Positions 1-10,640 of a stretch of 64,000 bases of DNA are shown in pieces. Origin of the DNA: Monomorium pharaonis (lineage: Eukaryota; Arthropoda; Insecta; Hymenoptera; Formicidae); assembly GCF_013373865.1 (NCBI RefSeq), contig NC_050476.1, positions 13,435,197 to 13,499,196 on the forward strand, given 5' to 3'. The notes beneath the pieces are model-generated. The model worked only from the letters and a program-made list of their open reading frames with translations, did no database searches and was not told the DNA's origin. Position 1 is the stretch's first letter. Every line of letters begins with the position of its first letter. Both the position numbers and the translations under genes were made by a program.

Positions 1-30
1 TTTGCTAGATCATGTGAATTTTTTAATGTA

Positions 31-779
31 TTATACATATCGATCGCAAATGTATTTCTTGTGCTCCTTTTTACTTAGTTGGAAGTTGACGAAGCGGGAC
101 AGATTTTTTATCCATGCAAAATGACCTACGCTGTTTTCGCGCAGATTTTGCAAGTATAATAAATTGACATGCCTCTCTTTTTTGTCGTTGGAGAGCTGCA
201 GCGGAAGAATCTTTAACATCGCCATTTCCTTTTTGATCCCGTAGACGTTGATCGATACATTGTTAAGACTCTCAAATTTTCCAATGTCCTTTAGTATAAC
301 AGGAAACTCGATGTCGTCAAACTTTAGAACTGTTGCATAATACGGATATGATAATTCTCTTTCTGAATTTCTTTCGGCAGGGTGTAGCGCGGCGACCACT
401 GACTACGCAAAGCATGCATTATCCTTTGAATTAACGTTCACTACCGCACGTTTTATCATTATTTCTCGCGGTAATGTCACGTGACACCCAGCATGTAAAG
501 GATTGTACTTATTTATATTTAGAGTCAAATTGAGAATTCGCGATAGCGCCCATCCGCTATTACGTTCTTGAAACTCTTCGAGCGACGCTAATGTGGGCTC
601 GATAACGCGTCGCTCATACCACTCGTCCAAATCTGACGCTCGAAATAGTTCGCAATTTTTTGTGTTTATACTTTTGTTCGCACGTTTATCACCCGTTACA
701 AACATGCCGTTAAACGCAGTGTTCACTTTCACACTATTATGTTTTTCTAGAGCGTCCCGCACTTGCTCAAGCACTATCC
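31..779 (-). pseudogene. Fragment of a Maverick/Polinton-type DNA polymerase-linked protein, broken
   Basis: Two consecutive minus-strand reading frames (403-774, then 31-399) continue each other directly; the only break is a single TAG at 400-402, between CFA and SVVAALHPAERN. I recognise the stretches GWALSRILNLTLNINKYNP, NPLHAGCHVTLPREI and GHFAWIKNLSRFVNFQLSKK as part of a protein recurrent in ant genomes that precedes a protein-primed family B DNA polymerase of Maverick/Polinton or related virus-like elements (recalled, not searched). The expected zinc-finger-like continuation after KYICDR is degraded, with a stop at about 31, and the rest lies beyond the left edge. The upstream end stops abruptly at about 779 at the terminus of a small repeat; the missing N-terminal part is at 8844-9226 on the other strand. 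Clearly non-functional here. Confidence 0.6.
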
Positions 780-1124
780 CACATAGAACATGATATCATT
801 AGAATATCCTGTACTCATACTGTGAACATACGTACCGTATATAATGTACTGAAAATATTCATAATACTCATAATATCTTCTATAATATATCATTATTCGT
901 ATATTATTAGAACGGACTTGTTATATTTAAATTAGTATATTATTTTTCGTACATTCTTAGAATTTACTTTTGCAATCTAAATATCTTTTAATGTTTAAAG
1001 TTTATTTTTAGCGTCAAAAATGTAACGTCACCAAAAATGACGAAATAATTTCTTTATTTTGATTACCGTACTGTAAATATATATACCGTACATAATATAC
1101 TGAGAATATTGTTATAAGATCTTC

Positions 1125-1184
<60 letters not shown>

Positions 1185-1215
1185 GAAGATCTTATAACAA
1201 TATATATATATATAT
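780..1215. mobile_element. AT-rich MITE-like repeat (TCCCA-ATAG terminus) with a TA-cored hairpin
   Basis: Starts with TATCCCACATAGAACA immediately next to the broken polymerase-linked gene. The same terminus, TCCCA(G/A)ATAGCACA, recurs at 9227, 9567 and, reversed, about 40425-40440. The interior is AT-rich. At about 1109-1202 the arms GTTATAAGATCTTCTATTTT and its complement flank a (TA)n core at about 1130-1180, forming a strong cruciform. No coding capacity seen. Confidence 0.5.
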
Positions 1216-1216
1216 A

Positions 1217-1560
1217 TAGTTCGCGAGATCGCTGCTAGGCGAAGGCGCGGCGTTTCTCCTTCTCGTGAGAAAATTTACACCAAATGGTTCATAAAAGAAA
1301 ACCACCCACAGTAACAAATTATCTCTCGATGTGTATAGTGAGCTCAATAGATTTTCCTAACAGCAAAGTGTAGTATCATTTTTTGTCATTTGAAGAGAGT
1401 CCCTTGGGATTCCGCAACTTGAATAAAGCTTTCGAGAATTGAGAAAATATGAAAACAAAGTTTTAACCCTTGATCCTTAGTCTAATGCAGTGGCCAAGAA
1501 GGAGCGAGAAACACTATAGCTATAAAGTATAACTCACACATATGTGATTCTTGTAGAAGA
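1217..1560. repeat. Interspersed repeat X, copy 1
   Basis: Begins TAGTTCGCGAGATCGCTGCT and is similar to 21325-21431 plus 35469-35530, where a hAT transposon interrupts the same repeat. Shared blocks include GGTTCATAAAAGA-like and GTGAGCT-like stretches in the same order. No reading frame; class unknown. Confidence 0.5.
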
Positions 1561-2410
1561 AAGTAAAGTAATTCATTATATCTAGAGAGAGATGAATCAT
1601 TGACCGAGTATGTACGTGTGTGTATCCAAAAATATTAGTCATATACGGTTATGATATTCTTAAAACATTCTCATAATATACTTGTTCCGTTAGGGGAATG
1701 ATATAACATACATATCAGAAATATAAATAAGCGATAGAAGAATAAGAAAAGAGACAGGGAAACATAGAGCGAGAAAGAGAGAGCGAGAGAGAGAGAGAGA
1801 GAGAGAGAATGGGTGAACACAAAACTCAGATTGTGGACATTCAAAAGAAATTTTTCATTAATTATGGACAATTGAAAACAGATACAAATAGACACGATTC
1901 TCGTAACGCAGTACAGATTATTAAATTGAACAAAAAAGTACGTTAGTGAACCTAGCACCTCCATCACTAAATAAAAAATTCGGACCTACCGTATAATTTT
2001 CTGCCAATTATTTGTTAATTTTCTGCCCTAGTCCCAAATTTTTTGCTTCTACCGGTTTGCAGGAAATTAAGATCAAAACTGGGGGTGCTAGCTTCATATG
2101 ACGCTAGCAACCCCCCAAAAATAAAAACAACAAACAAAAAATCAAATATATCAGAATTTTCTGCTCATTTTAGGCTTTAAGAAACTGTAAACAAATATCA
2201 AAAATATCGAACGGTTATCCAAGTACCGGTACTCAGAAACATTATATCGCAACATTATAAGAGAAAATAGTTAAAAACAACAAGCTACCAAGACAGTACT
2301 ATACCACGACAACTTAAAAAGTTTTTCTTTAATCAAATACTCGTATAATACACAATTTGAAAATTTTTAATTTACAAAATAAATTTGAAAGGTCTAAAAT
2401 TTACAAAAAT
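1560..2410. other. Non-coding AT-rich stretch with a GA microsatellite
   Basis: Contains a (GA)n run at about 1773-1808 within purine-rich DNA, and AT-rich sequence with no supported gene. The minus-strand frame at 1671-1967 is an artefact of the GA run, giving serine-leucine repeats. Confidence 0.6.
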
Positions 2411-2850
2411 ACAAGAGTAAAGTACCATTAAAAAATTATTTGCTGCATCAACTGCTGTATCAAAATGTTCCTCTACTTTTCTGCTCTTAAAATATTAAGG
2501 TCCCGAATTTTTTGCTCAACATAGAACTTGTGCAATTCAATTGTTATTCCGCGCACGCAAGAGTAAACTATCTTAAAAAAATTATATGCTGCATCGACTG
2601 TGGTATCAAAATGTTCCTCTACTTTTTTACTCTTAAAATATCAAGGTTCCGAATTTTTTGCTCAACATATAACATGTACAACTTAATTGTTATTCCGCGC
2701 ACGCAAAAGTAAATTACCTTAAAAAAAAAATTTGCTTTATCGACTGTGGTATCAAAACGTTCCTCTATTTATCTGTTCACAAAATATCAAGTTCCGAATT
2801 TTTTGCTCAAAATTCAACTTGTGTTAACTCAATTGTTAAGGTTGGAGTGT
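2411..2850. repeat. 146-bp tandem repeat, about 3 copies
   Basis: The marker TGCTGCATC/TGCTTTATC occurs at 2441, 2587 and 2733, so the period is 146 bp. Each unit also contains CCGAATTTTTTGCTCAA and TTCCGCGCACGCAA. Copies drift by small substitutions, so this is an old minisatellite-scale array. It does not code: the frame at 2512-2712 spans unit boundaries without a start context. Confidence 0.8.
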
Positions 2851-4800
2851 GTATAAAAAACTCTGCATTACCGGCCTCTGTAACGTCCCAGCCAGATGTA
2901 ACACCTCATTTTCAACAAAAACGAGTCAGAGCGTGGGTGCGACGTCGCAAGCGGGCGCGGAGCGCGCGAGACGTCTGCCGATCGAGCGAGCGGAATTCAA
3001 GTCGGCTTTAATGTGTCTGTCGCTCTGCTTTTCTATCTTTGCATTAATAAGATATTTATTGCTTCTTGGCTTCTCTACTGTGATAATTGGGTGGCTACGT
3101 CTAATTGGTGGCGTGTCACGGCAGATTTCCTGTCATCAAGGTCTAATCGGGGGCCTGTCGAAAGGCGCGGACGCACGAGAAGCGCACACACTATTGCCTT
3201 CTTACTCTAATCAACGGTAAGCGCGTGCTATCACGCTTACGCTTCCTCTGGCTTTTCTCTTTGCCGCAAGGTGATAGAGTCCTTGTTAGTAGTTGTGGGT
3301 AAGGTAACGTATGTGTGTGTGTATATATGTCATTCCCCACTTAAGAGATATTCCACCGCTTGGAGTTCTTTGGTCGCCCTGAAAAGGGTTTGTCAGGCAT
3401 CCTCAGAAGAACGGTTTGTTAGGCGTCTTCAGAAGGACGGTTGCTTCCTCGATGGCCGGTTGGCGTTCACAGCGAAACAACGAACTTCTCGTAGAGGTCC
3501 TGCGGTTTAACCTGGATCCTGGTGCGGTTGCTTCGAGACTTCTTCCGTGGCGCTCATGGAGTCACTGGCTTCCCAGATGGAATGCTGGGCCAGGAATTGT
3601 CGGAACCACCAGGAGACTTGGCCTGGACACTGACGTCAGCCTTTGGTCTGGTCGGTGTAGTCTGCGTCTCCATCGTGTGCTGCAGGAACCGTGGAGTCCT
3701 GGTCCGTGGAATAGGCGGGAGGTCCCAGGTGATGAGCTTCCACTTCAGCCTGGTTTCCCCTGGGTCGAGCCTTGGTGTCCTCGTCAGTAGCCCGAGATGA
3801 TGGCCGCTCTGCTGACCGAGCCGGCCCTGTTGGTCTTCCTTCTGCCGTCGAGCACACTCCAAGAAGGAGGCCCTGGTGCGAGCGTACTCCGAGAAGGAGG
3901 CCTTGGTGCAAGCGCACTCCGAGAAGGAGGCCCTTGTGCGAGCGCACTCCGTGAAGGAGGCCCTGGTGCGAGCGCACTCCGTGAAAGAGGCTCGAGGTCA
4001 TTTCGGACGAGCACACTCCGAGGTGGAGGCCCGTCTCTCAAAAAGCTAGTACAGAGAATACCAGAGTATTCTCTCTGTGAATCTTGATTTTAGATTATTT
4101 TCTCAACGTAGCGCGTGGTCCTTATATAGCTGGATTGTTGCATCTTACTCCGGAGTGCCGCGGCCGCTCTGTCGACCGCGCCGTGCATTGGCGAGCGCGT
4201 GTTGATTGATGCGGCGACGCGCGGCGTGGGCGGTGAGCGCGCGGCGGTTGACGCATCGGTGTATGCGGTGAGCGCATTAACGTAGGCGCGCTGACTAGAG
4301 TGATGACCTAGTAGTTAATACTAGACTAGTTAGGTTCTAACTCGGGAGCTCCGAGGGGGGAGCGGGTGTGCGGGGGGAACTTGTAGGCGCCAGGGGGCAT
4401 GACGTCATGCGGGGAGGGGGATCTCGCGGTGCGGGAATTGCTGGTGCATGATTTTCGAGTCCGCAACCGTAAAGGGGGAATCGGAGTCCGCGACCGCCGC
4501 CACCGCCGCCGCCGCCGCCGCGGTGCTCGCGCTCTCCCTCTATTGCGAATCTCTCTCTCTCTTCCGTACGCGATATCTTTCAGCAGCCATCGCCGCGGTA
4601 CTTGCTCTCTCCCTCTATTGTGAATCTGTCTCTCTCGCTCGTACGCGATATCCTTAATCATGCAGTCTTATCATTATCTCGCTCTTTCTCTTTCATCCGT
4701 TTTTTCATGCAGTCTTCCATTCACATACATGCGTTCCCATCCATCTTATCTATGTACCTCCTACCAAGTTCCGCACGCCATTATACCGCAAAGGAATAGG
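2851..4800. other. GC-rich unassigned region with short tandem repeats
   Basis: GC content rises sharply, especially at 3400-4650, against an AT-rich background. Overlapping frames are open on both strands, the usual effect of GC-rich DNA, and none shows a recognisable domain. It contains a 30-bp array (listed separately), a CCG-rich run near 4495-4522, and a duplicated motif TATTG(C/T)GAATCT at about 4541 and 4616. The composition suggests LTR or 5' leader DNA of an unidentified element; I could not find paired termini. Confidence 0.4.
3851..4000. repeat. 30-bp tandem repeat, about 5 copies
   Basis: GAGAAGGAGG or a variant recurs at 3861, 3891, 3921, 3951 and 3981. Each unit reads roughly GGCCCTGGTGCGAGCGCACT plus CCGAGAAGGA. 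Since 30 is a multiple of 3, every frame stays open across it, giving LREGGPGASA-type repeats in one frame. A diverged sixth unit may continue to about 4035. Confidence 0.85.
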
Positions 4801-4919
4801 GCAGAGAGAAAATAAGTTAGAATAATTATTTATGAATTTTTTCATTTATTTATTTCATAACGTATCATATACAATATTTGTCTGATGCATAAGTTCATAC
4901 TCTATGAGACTTTTTTTAT

Positions 4920-5805
4920 TTATTCGTTTTGTAAAGCATCATATACAATATTGTCGGATGCATAAGCCAATAACTTACAATCTACGAGACACGTCTTATC
5001 ATATTTTTCATGTAATATCTTTACAGCATCACTTTTATTAGTGATATGATTTTGACGTAAAATAGTAACAAATTGTTTATATTTTTTACCAACAATATAA
5101 ATATTTTGATGCAATTGATAGCATACTTGTTCAACACAATCTTCCAGTTCTAATAAGAATTGTATGGTTGATGGTTTCAAATACATACTAGTATTATATA
5201 ATGTTAACTTTGCAATATTTTCTTTACGTATATTTACGAGATCTATAACTAAATCATGAATCGAAATTCTTGAAGAATGTACAGCTGTTTGCATGCGTTG
5301 CACAATATCCGCACGTCTCTCGATCAACGTTTTCCATATCGCATAAGTCAGGTGTAGGTGACCTATGCGACTTCGGTTGTCACCAATCAATAATTCTACA
5401 CAGGATATAGATTCTACCCTGATTCCGATGTCCAAATATTTATATGCTGTAGCAGTCAAAGCATATCTCCGTCCCAAGATGCGCGGAATATAGCGCGGCT
5501 GCGATAATGTTTTGTAAAAAAAATACAGAAAATTAGAAATAAAAGTGCGAATAAATGTAGAAGGAAATATAAAAGAAAATATAGAAGAAAAAATTAAAAA
5601 ATTAAAAATACGGTTTATCACACGCTTCATTTTGCTGGATTGGAACGTAATAGTTCATCTTCGAGAAGTTCACCGATTGCAGTAACGTTTCAGAAATCTT
5701 TGCTGTCCGGTAACAAACGGGTATCGATGCTTCAACTCTTTTTATACTGTACACCTCTCCACATACCCCAATAAGAGTGGTGGGAACAAATCCCATAGTC
5801 TTCAT
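4920..5805 (-). pseudogene. Two-part ORF recurrent in ant virus-like/Polinton-associated DNA, function unknown
   Basis: The minus strand starts with ATG at 5803-5805 (MKTMGFVPTTLIGVCGEVYS), runs to about 5602, and resumes in another frame with GRRYALTATAYKYLDIGIR, ending at 4920. I remember proteins with this order of motifs (an EVYS/IPVC-like block, ALTATAYKYLD, LGDNRS-like, FLLELEDCVEQ, a C-terminal LAYA-like end) from ant genomes, but not their function. The junction at about 5605-5480 has GTATTT after KPY and a TTATCGCAG acceptor-like end, so either a roughly 110-bp AT-rich intron or an insertion separates the halves. The first 50 residues of the lower frame are low-complexity Phe/Ile/Ser and probably intronic. 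It lies divergently from the polymerase-linked piece at 8844, which fits a common parent element. No viral role is assigned. Confidence 0.45.
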
Positions 5806-5811
5806 ATTTTT

Positions 5812-6115
5812 GATGAGATCATTTAAAAATCATACATTCAAAGAATGCAAATTTTGCAAAAGTCAGCGCCGATGTATGGCAGCTGTAATGCAAAAATATG
5901 CTTTAGGCACGTACACAAATTATTTGATACATATTTTCTGATGAGATGATTCAAAAAATCACATTCGAAGAATCTTGCAAAAGCGCTGATGTGTGGTTGC
6001 TGTGACAAAATATGTTTTAGGCACGTACATAAATCATTTGTCATATCTTCTGATGAGATCATTCAAAATCGTGCATTCGAAGAATGCAAATCTTGCAAAA
6101 GTGAAGCGCAGATGT
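5812..6115. repeat. Tandem repeat of 112-128 bp, about 2.5 copies
   Basis: Units start with GATGAGAT at 5812, 5940 and 6052 and share TTCGAAGAATGCAAATCTTG and TAGGCACGTACA-like blocks. The third copy is cut short at about 6115. It lies between the divergent ORFs at 5805 and 8844, so it may be a duplicated promoter-proximal segment. Confidence 0.75.
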
Positions 6116-6171
6116 ACTAATGCTAATATGACAATGCTTTGGTTAACACAAAGAAATGAAGAGAATATATA

Positions 6172-8575
6172 CAGGGAGTCCCAGAGCATACTGGTCACTG
6201 TTTATAAAAAGGTAGATGGGATTGAGATGAACATAAAAGTTCAATATTGTTGTGGGTTTGGTCTGATAATAATCGAGATATAAATTTTTTTAATTATGCG
6301 AATGAGAGCGCGCTTTACGCGCCGAAGGAAGGGCTCGAGCCGCTCGAGCCATAGCACGGTCTACTGTTTCAAGCATTGGCTGCCGGCGGCGTCGGGGGAA
6401 AGAAGGAGAAGCGTGGCGTCGTCGCCGTTTCCACGTCTCGCCGCACCGCGCCTAAGCTCGCGTCGATGGCTGCTACGCACACTCGCGATTACATGACGAG
6501 ATTATAAATTATTAATAAAAATAGGACAAATTTAAATCTTAATAAACTTTTGTAAGTAAGAAAGTCGAAAGAGAGATAGCGATGGAAACGTATAGAACCT
6601 GCAAATAATATAATATTTGCCGCATCAAATTCTCTCATCGTTTTTTATGAAATATTAAATTAACGAAGATTTATCACGATTGATTCTTTATACATTATCC
6701 TTTCGTAACCATCTTATTAGAAAATTACGAAATGCACGAAATACTATCCCTAATATGCACTCTTTGTAAAATAACACGATGGAAAAATATTCACGTTTGA
6801 TCTGACGACTTCAGGATAAATTATTCGATGCAACTTCTACGGTAATTATAGGTAATTAGAGATCAATGTTATGTCAAGTATCGTTACTATGGTTAACTAG
6901 AAAGAATTTTCTCTTGTATATGATAAAGAACTTCGAATTTCTTCTATCGTTAATACATTATAAGTCACTGAAAATCTGTCGTAATTAATAATGCAATTAA
7001 AGGTAGAAGAAACTCTGAATTCTTTTATTCATTATTGAATTTTTTATTTACTCTTGATTCGTATGTAAAATTGAACTTTGTACTTTTATACTTTGTAATT
7101 TAGCAGGAATATCTTACCCTCTAAAGTATTTACAGAAACACGATAAACGTCATTTTCAACAACAATTCCAATCAATATTATTAGAGTTTCATTAAATGTC
7201 ATAAAATTTTTTTAACAAGATTACTATTTTTTAACATTTTTAACATTAAACACGATACGACATTCAGAAAAAAAGTATCGTGCTGATTATTTATCGCAGT
7301 TTTAATGATAATTTTTGATAATTTTTTTTTCGATCGTGTGTAACACTAAAAATATAAAGAAATGATAATTGTTGAAATTTTATTCAAATTACACATAATG
7401 AAAGTAGAATAGTACAAACTAAAGATGTTGTTAAACGTGGTAATATTTATTGTATTTGTGTACTACGTAGTGTTTGAGAGGGAAAGAGGGGGAGAGAGAG
7501 AGATAGAGAGAGAGAGAGAGGGAGAGAGAGGTGTCATATTAAAATGCGCGAAATACTTATCCATAGTATGTTACACTCTTTGTAATAACACAGAAAATTA
7601 TTCCCTCTTGATGTAACGATTTTACGATAGCTTAGGCGCGATGCTATGATAATTATGCTTAAAAATTAATGTTCAATATCATGTATTGTTAACACAACGA
7701 AGGATTTTCTTTTATAACCATAGAAAACTTACAGTTTCTTCTACCTTTAATTGCATTATTAATTACGACAGATTTTCAGTGACTTATAATGTATTAACGA
7801 TAGAAGAAATTCGAAGTTTTCTATCATATACAAGAGAAAATCATTTCTAGTTAACCATACTAACGATACTTGACATAACATTGATCTCTAATTACCTATA
7901 ATTACCGTAGAAGTTGCATCGAATAATTTATCCTGAAGTCGTCAGATCAAACGTGAATATATTTCCATCGTGTTATTTTACAAAGAGTGCATATTAGGGA
8001 TAGTATTTCGTGCATTTCGTAATTTTCTAATAAGATGGTTACGAAAGGAGAATGTATAAAGAATCAATCGTGATAAATCTTCGTTAATTTAATATTCTAT
8101 AAAAAACGATGAGAGAATTTGATGCGGCAAATATTATATTATTTGCAGGTTCCATACGTTTCCATCGCTTTCTCTCTTTCGACTTTCTTACTTACAAAAG
8201 TTTATTAAGATTTAAATTTGTCCTATTTTTATTAATAATTTATAATCTCGTCATGTAATCGCGAGTGTGCGTAGCAGCCATCGACGCGAGCTTAGGCGCG
8301 GTGCGGCGAGACGTGGGAACGGCGACGACGCCACGCTTCTCCTTCTTTCCCCCGCCGCCGCCGGCAGCCAATGCTTGAAACAGTAGGCCGTGCTATGGCT
8401 CGAGCGGCTCGAGCCCTTCCTTCGGCGCGTAAGGCGCGCTCTCATTCGCATAATTTAAAAAATTTATATCTCGATTATTAGCAGACCAAACCCACAACAA
8501 TATTGAACTTTTATGTTCATCTCGATCCCATCTACCTTTTTATGAACAGTGACCAGTATGCTCTGGGACTCCCTG
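6172..8575. mobile_element. 2.4 kb foldback element with 843-bp arms and TA target duplication
   Basis: The ends are CAGGGAGTCCCAGAGCATAC at 6172 and its complement ending at 8575, each flanked by TA (6170-6171, 8576-8577) as in Tc1/mariner-type insertions. The arms run 6172-7014 and 7733-8575 with only scattered differences. Each arm carries the same GC-rich segment with a 66-codon frame (6296-6496 plus, 8251-8451 minus), so that frame is mirrored rather than two genes. The spacer 7015-7732 holds a (GA)n run at about 7480-7529 and a diverged internal copy of arm sequence (7540-7730 versus 6730-6960). No transposase is present, so it is non-autonomous. Confidence 0.85.
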
Positions 8576-8843
8576 TATAACTGGTCGGGAAGCGCATGGT
8601 ATAACATTTGATGATCCGAACGCGACGCGAAAAAGTGATTCGAGTGAATGTGAATTAACGCAACTTGAAACTATCATCAACCGGGGTAATAATTCCATAT
8701 ATGTCCAGTGTGCGTAAAGGCAAATGCATTTTAAAATTTATGACAAATATAAATTTAGCATTAGTTGCTACCGAATTACATGCAAGTGCTCAATTGAAGA
8801 TTGTGCGGTGTTGTTTTAAAAAGGTGCTAAAAAGACATTAAAA

Positions 8844-9226
8844 ATGGAGAATAATTTCGAGCGTGAAGAACGCGAGCTGTCAGAGCAAGCAAACGGAGTC
8901 GCTAACTTGGGCGAGTGTTTCATGTGGTTACAGCGATGCGACGAATTTATACAACAGCTTGAGGAACATAACCGCATCAAACGTCCTCGGCTTGTCATCG
9001 GACAGAGACAATCGTTGGTTGCGAGGATCGCGCGACTCGAGAGTGAAAAAACGTTATTACAAGGACGTTTTGTGCATGTAGGCGTTAATTACGCGAGCAC
9101 TAGTAATAACGCGGACAGACCTGTGTGACGGGAAATAGATGCAGCGTTCGAGAATCGCATTCAGACAGATGTGGTGATAAATACAAACTATATTGAACTG
9201 CAAACGTTTTTTTAGAAGATGCAGGT
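8844..9226 (+). pseudogene. N-terminal piece of the polymerase-linked protein, broken
   Basis: ATG at 8844 opens a 94-residue frame (MENNFEREERELSEQANGV...) that reads as the N-terminus of the family at 31-779. After an in-frame TGA at 9126-9128 the same frame continues REIDAAFENRIQTDVVINTN, also typical of the family, then shifts in a T7 run at about 9207-9213, before EDAG. The sequence stops at 9226 exactly where a TCCCAGATAGCACA repeat terminus starts. Residues 15-75 are charged and helical in character. Upstream, 8578-8843 is AT-rich with no other gene. Together with 31-779 it reports one ancestral gene whose halves are now oppositely oriented; no rejoined protein is given. Confidence 0.55.
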
Positions 9227-9566
9227 GGTATCCCAGATAGCACAGTATATTCTGAGAATATTCTGAGAATATTATAAAAATGTCACATCTGATATACGTA
9301 GGATATACTTCACGTATACTATGATATACTCAGAATATACTCAGGATATTCCTATGTCCGCAGTAACATTATTCTCAGTATATTCTCGGAATATCTTTTA
9401 TGATATTTTGAGAATATTCGAAGTATATTTTCAAAATATTATAGATGATATTCTGAGAATGTACTTTAAATACTTTCAGTATATCATAAACGATATTCTG
9501 AGAATATATTGAGAACAATGTTACTGCGGACATAGGAATATCCTGAGTATATTCCAAGTATATCAT
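9227..9566. mobile_element. Palindromic AT-rich MITE
   Basis: TATCCCAGATAGCACAGTAT marks the left end. An inverted repeat occupies about 9326-9566: AGGATATTCCTATGTCCGCA is answered by TGCGGACATAGGAATATCCT, with arms of about 100 bp. It is rich in repeats of the TATTCTGAGAAT type. Another TCCCAAATAGCACA terminus follows at 9567. Confidence 0.65.
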
Positions 9567-10262
9567 ATCCCAAATAGCACACGATATTCTATGAATATCC
9601 ATTCTTGATGCATAAAGTATAAAGTATATACAGGACATTATACATATATAAAATGAATATTTATGTATGGATATAAATGTATGTACGTCATATATGTACA
9701 TAATATAAATATACTTCGATGGATTAATTACTTATACATCCCCATATATATTGTATGTATATTGTATTTATATACATGCAGGTACGTATTGAAATATACA
9801 TAGATGTACTTTCATGTACATCGGACAAATATATTTTAATGGATCAGTTTAGGATGTTTTTCGATGCATGTCGAATGTTTATTGTATATATATACGTGCA
9901 TGTACCTGTCGAAATAAACATAAATGTACATCGGATAAGTATACCTTCGTGGATCTGTCTAGGATATTTTCCGATGTATATCAAATACCTATTGTATGTA
10001 TATACATGTATGTATGTGTCGAAATGAACATAAATGTATTTTCACGTACATTGGATGAATATACTTTCATGGATCCGTCTAGGATATTTTCTGATGTACT
10101 TCGAATGTACATTGCACATATATGCACTTATCAAAATGTATACAAATGTACTGTCTGTGTACATTGGATGAATATACTTTCGTGGATCAGTCATTTATTT
10201 TTCTGCCGGTTTGGAGGGTTTAGAAACTTGGCGCTACAAAAAACCCCATATGAAGTCTGAAC
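9567..10262. repeat. Tandem repeat of about 112-120 bp, 4-5 copies
   Basis: After a repeat terminus at 9567, units containing TACATCGGA(C/T)AA, TGGATC(A/C/T)GT-TAGGATTT-like and ATTGTATGTATATACATG-like blocks recur at roughly 9660, 9780, 9905, 10015 and 10130. Frames such as 9868-10260 simply follow the repeats and are not taken as genes. Confidence 0.7.
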
Positions 10263-10519
10263 ATATATGATCTATATAGTTAACCATCTAATTAACTATT
10301 TGAACGCTTCAAAGTATTAGTGCTAAATAGATCGCAATTTCCATCAAGTTATTAAGGTTATGGAAAAAGATTAATTTAACAATAAAATTAATCAGTAAAT
10401 AAATTAATGCTATTTATTTTTAATGTTTTGCAAAATTTAATTGCTTTTATAAAAAATAATATAATTGCGTCAGTTTATAACATATAGGTATATGTAGACA
10501 ATAACAAGTACCCATGTCG

Positions 10520-10640
10520 ATGAGTCAAATTGGCGTAGCAGATAAAGTACAAGGTTCGTCATCCTAAGGTCCCAGGTTCAAAACCAGCGTAAGTAAGAAT
10601 AAAATAAAATAATTTAAATTTAATTAATTAATAAAAATTT
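10520..10640 (+). repeat. tRNA-derived SINE-like head
   Basis: TGGCGTAGCAGA (10530-10541) resembles a pol III A box, and GGTTCAAAACC (10575-10585) fits a B box about 34 bases downstream. They are followed by a pyrimidine-poor AT tail. There is no cloverleaf with a plausible acceptor stem, so I read it as a decayed tRNA-derived SINE rather than a tRNA gene. Confidence 0.4.

Noticed and set aside
6296..8451. Two paralogous 66-codon genes
   Set aside because: Mirror images within the arms of the foldback element; no domain, no independent evidence.
10520..10600. tRNA gene
   Set aside because: A- and B-box-like words are present but no cloverleaf or acceptor stem; better read as a SINE head.
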